Assembly (NCBI GenBank): GCA_000827495.1
Contig: KN817545.1
Span: forward strand, 277,693-341,692
DNA: 64,000 nucleotides
Source of the DNA: Hypholoma sublateritium FD-334 SS-4
Taxonomy: Eukaryota > Basidiomycota > Agaricomycetes > Agaricales > Strophariaceae
Reading direction: 5' to 3'
Part shown: positions 58,603 to 64,000 of the stretch, piece by piece
Numbering within the stretch: position 1 is the first letter of the stretch
How the letters are laid out: each line of letters starts with the position of its first letter
Translations under genes and position numbers: made by a program
Notes under the pieces: generated by a model
Seen by the model: the letters and a program-made list of their open reading frames with translations, nothing else
Told to the model about the DNA's origin: nothing
The model's database searches: none

Positions 58603-59220
58603 ATGCGGGACAACAAAGCGCGGGATCTCCAAGCTCTTCCAAGCCATCTGCCAACAGTCTCCTTCACAGACCAACACATAGCGATGACAATGAGCGATGA
58701 CAATGGAGAAATGCTGCGGCGGTCCGGGCCAGCGAGCGGCCGGTACCGACGCGAAATTGATCGACCAAATAATATATCGCCCGCCAAACCAACGCCAAAC
58801 ACCAAGATCTCTCTCATACTTACACCGCCACTACCACCACTCAACAACGCCTGGGCCAGCAGCAAAAGCCTGACTATGGCTGATTATATGCGCATACACT
58901 CAGCTGTAACTGCACGAGATCCAACCTACGGCGCCTCTATCGGCTTCGGCGCCGGTATGGGATACTTACGAGGCGCATTGCTCTTGCTCGCCGCCTCGGC
59001 GTGCCCAGCCACTCACAGTCAACAGCCGATCACCTGTTTCCGCAGCGCGCCCATTGGCTTCTGGCTCCAGCGGGACGTGTGTTCGACTTCTGGTATTTTG
59101 TACCAACCTGCACCGGTACCCCTGCTGGCTGGTGCTCTGGGTTTGGGCCCTATATTGTCACGGCTATTCATCTTGTGCCTTGCAAACTCATCGTCTGGGC
59201 TGGTGCCTACCGTCTTATAG
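58603..59220 (+). CDS. Uncharacterised open frame (205 aa), doubtful
   Basis: An uninterrupted frame of 205 codons. The first half is polar with SerGlyPro and Pro/Thr/Asn stretches and a TMADYMRIHSAVTARDPTYGAS segment. The second half is hydrophobic, Leu/Ala/Gly-rich, with two possible membrane helices (GALLLLAASACPA and a later Leu/Pro-rich stretch). There are no introns, although real genes here are full of them, and another long frame overlaps at 59001. It may be chance in GC-rich sequence. I recognise no family. Confidence 0.2.
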   Translation: MRDNKARDLQALPSHLPTVSFTDQHIAMTMSDDNGEMLRRSGPASGRYRREIDRPNNISPAKPTPNTKISLILTPPLPPLNNAWASSKSLTMADYMRIHSAVTARDPTYGASIGFGAGMGYLRGALLLLAASACPATHSQQPITCFRSAPIGFWLQRDVCSTSGILYQPAPVPLLAGALGLGPILSRLFILCLANSSSGLVPTVL

Positions 59221-62200
59221 CTGACAGGCCGGAGGAACCTCACCCTCTATCATTGTCACATACTTCAGTTGATGCGCCTCACCCCGTCTCCGCCAGCAGC
59301 TCTATTCACCGCCGGCCTGCCTTCCCTGCGACTATATGCGCCATTTTGCCTTTGCCCCTTTCATCGGCAACCTCAAGGTGGACTGCACTTCGCCCACGAC
59401 TAATATGCACGTCTGTATGCGTTTGCATGTGCATATATGCTACCCTCGGATGCATTTTGCTCGCAACCATATCCGCTCATATGGGTCTATATGCGCACAT
59501 TTGCATTCCTCACGCCAAAACACGCCGCATTCGGGCGAGATGTACTCTACGCAAATACTCACCCCCACTTCGCGACACAGCCTGCTGCTTCGTGCTTCTG
59601 GGCTGACATCTAGTATGACTTTCGGCGACGGGTACGTGTCCATCTGGGACAGCACGCTAACCTTTGGCTGGCTCTCTGGTCCCTTGGTCTCTCGGTCCCC
59701 TGATCCCTGTCTCTGGACTCGATTCAACATCCCGTGCGCTTGGCAGATACAGGTCGCTCGAGGTGCTTACATTTGACTGGACGATACAACCTTATCCGCA
59801 ATCACTGACACGATCGGCTCAAATTCTTCTTGGTGCGTGAAGTATTGGCCACCGCGCGGGGTGCGTACAAAAATAAAGCGCCAGCTCGCTGCGCAGAAAT
59901 AGCCCGCCTCGAAATATCCGCGCTCGACCTGGGTTCGTACGGTCCTGCCTTCTTATGCCTTCAGCTACGATTTGCGGAGGAGGGCGCAGTGTGGCTCGGG
60001 CTGCAAGAAGAAATATGGCCCCTTACATTGTCCCCGATACCCACCGCCCAGTGTCGAGGTAGTACGCGAAGACCTGTCGTGTCACTGGGCTTGGTGGGAA
60101 TTGGGGACATCGCCCTGCTTGGAGCAGCGTTCGACTCATTCTGAAATTATCAGACGGTCGTCCGTCATTCTGGCCAAATCTTGTATTTCCTGTGGTTACT
60201 TTTCTGGCAGCTATGAGCGAGACAGTCCACAGTTCTGTGGGCGCTGATTTCACGGCTTTGGTGATGCGTGTCGCAATCCCCGGCCTTCAACTCTACCGCA
60301 CACAGCGCCATTGCCACCCCCGCTGCTGCTACTCGACGTCACGCTCGCACGCACAATCACACGCATGTCAGTGCCACTGTCTTTCAACAAACTTTGTGGA
60401 CCATTACGGGACGCATTGCGTGCATAGCCCAGGCACGCGCTGTGATACCGGAAAATATGCGTCCCCGCTTGTCGAGGTCGGTTTCAGCGCTGATCATAAT
60501 AAACCAGATCGTCTTCCCCTGATGGCGGGGCGATGGCCTACAGATGATCAAGACCAGTTGTTCGCGTCTGCAGAAATGAATGGTGAGCCGCGGGTAATCT
60601 CGAGGATGGCACATCCGGGGGTATCGACGCTCAGCTGACGACCGAGGGTTCTATAGTAAAGCTGTTCTTCTTATAGGGTGCACTTGTCCATATGGACGCT
60701 TTATATTTGCCACGACACTCGAATTGACGAGATACTAATCTGTCCGCCGACTTGCGCGCCCATTCGCTGATACCAAAAGAAAATAGACACACTTGCTATG
60801 TATTCTTTCTCCGGTTCGTAACTAGGTGCGTCTGCCCAAGCGAAAGGCTCAGATTAACACTCATATCCCTGCGTGAGCCGACGTAGTGGAAAATAAAGAC
60901 ATGGACCAGGTGCGTCCAGATTATATCAGCCCGCCACATTACGAGCGCGGCGGGTCATTCCAATTTCGATCCCCGCGAGACAAGCAGCCCCGGCTCTACA
61001 CATAATCTGCGGACACCTTGTGCACCTCCTGCGTGCCTTCCTTGAATAAATGTGGCGCACCCGCGAGGGCGACTGACGCCTCTCTATGCCCGCACTGTCC
61101 CGTCGGATTCGCGCACGGCGATAGCGTTTACAAATTACACATTAACATCACATAACGCGCTGGCCCTTCATCTCCGGACGCACGGCGCAGGTACATTATA
61201 CCTCTCATTCGAGGCGCCTGATGTGCGTGGTGCTTCGCCCACGTTGCCGGGCACCAGAGTGCCCGTGCGAGTCGACTACCTCGCCGCCGCGGGCAGAGTA
61301 TTGCCGTGCAACGGCCCAGACCGCCGGAACGACCAGTGCGCCGAGCGAAGCACGCGGGAAAGTTGGATATGAGGCCCATGAAGCCCAAACCCGAGGGCAC
61401 GCGACTCGGCCAGCTGGCGGTAATATTGATACGGACCCCAATAATTGGGGTGCGAATTGGTGAGCATGGCTTGCTCAGGGCCGCGCGGAATGCGTTGTAT
61501 GGATCTGGCAATTGTATATTATGCAGCCAGCTGGGCGCCGCGGAGGCGCGCCGTGCGTGCCCGGCGGCACTCCTCCAGCACGGCCGGTATCTAACTTCAT
61601 TCCGAGGTCGGAGGGCGAGACACGGCCTGGGAGGCTAAAAATAGAAGACGTGTGCGCTGTGGATCACTGTGGATGTGAATGCCATTCTATACCTCATGTG
61701 GACGATCGCATTCACTGAATTTTGGAAACGGTCGCACGTCCAACCAGTTACAACACCGGCGTTTCAACGTTCAACGATCAGATAAGTAGACTGAGTATCT
61801 TTGCCGCTGCAATATACTGCGTATAATATTGACAAACTAGGCGGTTCCGCGTTTTGCGAACGAGCTCCAGAGTCGGTCGAGGCCCTTTTATTAGTAGGTA
61901 CAGAAGGACTCACCTTTCAAAGTTACCTACGCGCTGGGTATTCTTGCGTACTTGGAATATTCTGAAAATAGGTACCGTCTGGGGGGTGTATCGGCAGATT
62001 TGATGGTTCAATTTGTGTTTCGAACCTGTCGCTGGAGGGTCGCAGCACAAATCGACCGGCGCAGCCTGCACCACACATTGGGTATATTCATACTAGGTGC
62101 CTTTTAGAATAACGACTGCGAACTGATCGCGCGCAGTCGCGCGCGCTGCATGTGCAAGGCTCGAGCTCCGCCCTTTCCTTGTGTTCAAATAGATAATTAC

Positions 62201-64000
62201 TCAGCCTTTACCGGCCCCGGATGGTAATCAAGTTGCGCGATATTGCAGCGCTCATTCCCGGTGACCGTTGTACGGATTGAGGCGATTAGTAGGCGTAATG
62301 TCGGGCGTCACGCAACAATTTAGGAGAGGTTGCGGGGCAAGTGCTTCTTGAATACCGTCGCCTTTGGGCGTGCAAAGAGACAAAGAGACAATACAAGTAT
62401 TCACGTAATACGAGTACAATGATTTGTGTTAAACTTTGTGGGTATGAGCCATCGGCGAGTAACTGTAAAGCTCCATTCAAAGGTCCTCTCGTCGGTTCAG
62501 AATTCAGACTGCTAATACTGCAGTGAGGACTTGTCCAAGATACTCTAGTAATAACGTAACAAAAGGCAATTATTGATACATAACCTTTTGGATCGACTTT
62601 TGAGTGCAGTTTATCTTGGAGTAAACCAGTACCTTATTAGACTTATTCCCCGGAAGCTGACATCTTCACTGACGATTTGGAATAGCATAGGGCCTGGGCC
62701 CTAGCGAGTATAAATAGGCGCCCGCCGGTCGTAGATAGTCCTCGTTTAGAACTCAAAACGAGGACAAGTTCAAACTTCAGAAGCCGCCTGCCGCTGTCAA
62801 GCCCGTCGTACAGGGCGGTAAAAAGCGCAGTTTACCGACTTTATTCTATTATTGGGGTAATACACTTTATATGCTGCCAGTGAACAAGGCAAAAATTGAG
62901 ATATAAATGGGTAGACACGCGAAGCACGCACGCTGCGAAACTGGCGAACCGATCAATATCCACGGCGGACGAACTGGCCAGTGAGCCTAAATGCACATAC
63001 TTAGCCCATTAGTATCTTGACCTACCAGTGGAAGAAATTGCCAACGGGGAATAGAAATCGATTTTACGCTACATAATGAAACACACGTTGTATTACTCTG
63101 GTGCAGAGAGTCGAACTGTCGGAGAACGCTCGGGGAGTTCGCGGGATGGCAATCAAGCTACCTGGTATGAGCTATGAAATATTCTTGGCGTTTTGTTCCA
63201 ATGGAACGTCCGATTTCATATCATGTAGAAGTGCGCGCCTGCAAAACAAAAGCTAATCCAGGGTAATTCATGTGCATGCGCTCCAAGTGGCACCCTAAAT
63301 GCAGCCGGTTGAATTTCACCAGTCGGAGATGACGCTGTATGCACATTGAGAATGTCGATGTTCGTAATCACCCTTTCACAGCGATACGGATTTAATTCAT
63401 ATTGCTACGAGAAGGCCCTGTTGCCAATTGTATTTTTGTCTATGACCGATGGAAAGAAACTGGCGGCTGTTCTGGAGTGATGCCTTCCCATCCATTAGAC
63501 AAAGGACAGAGATAGAAAAGGTTTAGACAAGGTGCATAAAAGTGCACGAGCCAAGGCAGTCCAAGTCACGGTTGACTTGTTATCTGGTCAAGCAAGACGT
63601 CAAGGTGGGACGTTGAGTCGTTGACTAGCAAAGTCAATTCCAGCAATTCGGTAAAGTTAACTTGTCATCCGGTGAGAATGGTCTGCCTCTCTTCGTGCGT
63701 CGAGTCGTGAGGGTGGTCGCTAGCTCGAATCCAGATGGAGAATGATATGATGAGGGTAACTAATGTGCTCCCTGAACATGGCCTCGTTCAGTGAATCCAT
63801 CAACACGAGTCAAGACAGCGGGTGAAGATCAGACGATGTGAACGGTACCAGAAGATAGCAGCGCATGCCTATACAAAAGGCCCAGGCGAGAACAGAAGAA
63901 ACTTCTGCGCTTCGTGGCCGAGTGAAAAAGCAGACCGTCGGAGATGAGTAGCGAGTAATTCTGGGCTCTCAGAATTATAAGCCATCCATACTCGGTAGCC
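59221..64000. other. Gene-poor end of the window
   Basis: Frames of up to 150 codons (60192-60638, 59336-59776, 61306-61638) overlap frames on the other strand and carry no domain. I see no exon chains, mobile-element genes or RNA genes. A gene running off the right edge cannot be excluded. Confidence 0.4.

Noticed and set aside
61980..62100. Possible tRNA T-arm-like word (TTCGAACC) near 62018
   Set aside because: No acceptor stem, D-arm or anticodon arm could be folded around it on either strand.

Overview
The window looks like a gene-sparse, repeat-eroded piece of a nuclear chromosome from a mushroom-forming basidiomycete (Agaricomycetes). Genes are cut by many 45-70 nt introns, several of them with GC donors. 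The family content also fits: a DUF6534-type membrane protein, a HET-domain protein, an F-box-like protein, a fungal trans-type sesquiterpene synthase and a YCR023C-type MFS transporter. All exon models were built by hand from splice sites and reading-phase agreement. None was checked against a database or transcripts.

Layout. 1-8 kb: a TMEM163/CDF-like membrane protein with a repeated cysteine tail (1809-2736 +), a DUF6534 membrane protein (4474-5903 +), and two small single-membrane-segment proteins on the minus strand (6368-6947, 7348-7673). 9-10.1 kb: the wreck of a duplicated segment, holding a first exon of a C2H2-like gene and a scrambled MIX17 pseudogene. 10.5-12.8 kb: a HET-domain gene. 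15.4-19.7 kb: two paralogous multi-exon genes (15493-17014, 18306-19667). The second ends in two zinc fingers, and both share a promoter block with the broken copy at 9033. 20.2-23.3 kb: MIX17 (CHCH family) and an mL45/MBA1-like mitoribosome protein, divergently transcribed from a 173-bp spacer. 24.6-27.5 kb: a decayed tandem duplication of about 1.6 kb. 29.5-30.7 kb: a sesquiterpene synthase (-). 33.5-36.9 kb: an MFS transporter. 37.5-39.0 kb: an F-box-like protein (-). 41.8-49.0 kb: two ribosome-assembly genes, MAK5 and PWP2. 49.5-49.9 kb: a small probable mitochondrial protein (-). 50-64 kb: almost no supportable genes; one small gene at 57343-57726 (-) is plausible.

Functional links are modest. 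MIX17, the mL45-like gene and two or three small single-span proteins point to mitochondria. MAK5 and PWP2 both act in nucleolar ribosome assembly. The most unusual content is the 9-20 kb block, a rapidly diverging paralogous gene family with reused exon modules, a conserved promoter and a partly inverted duplicate that carried its MIX17 neighbour with it.
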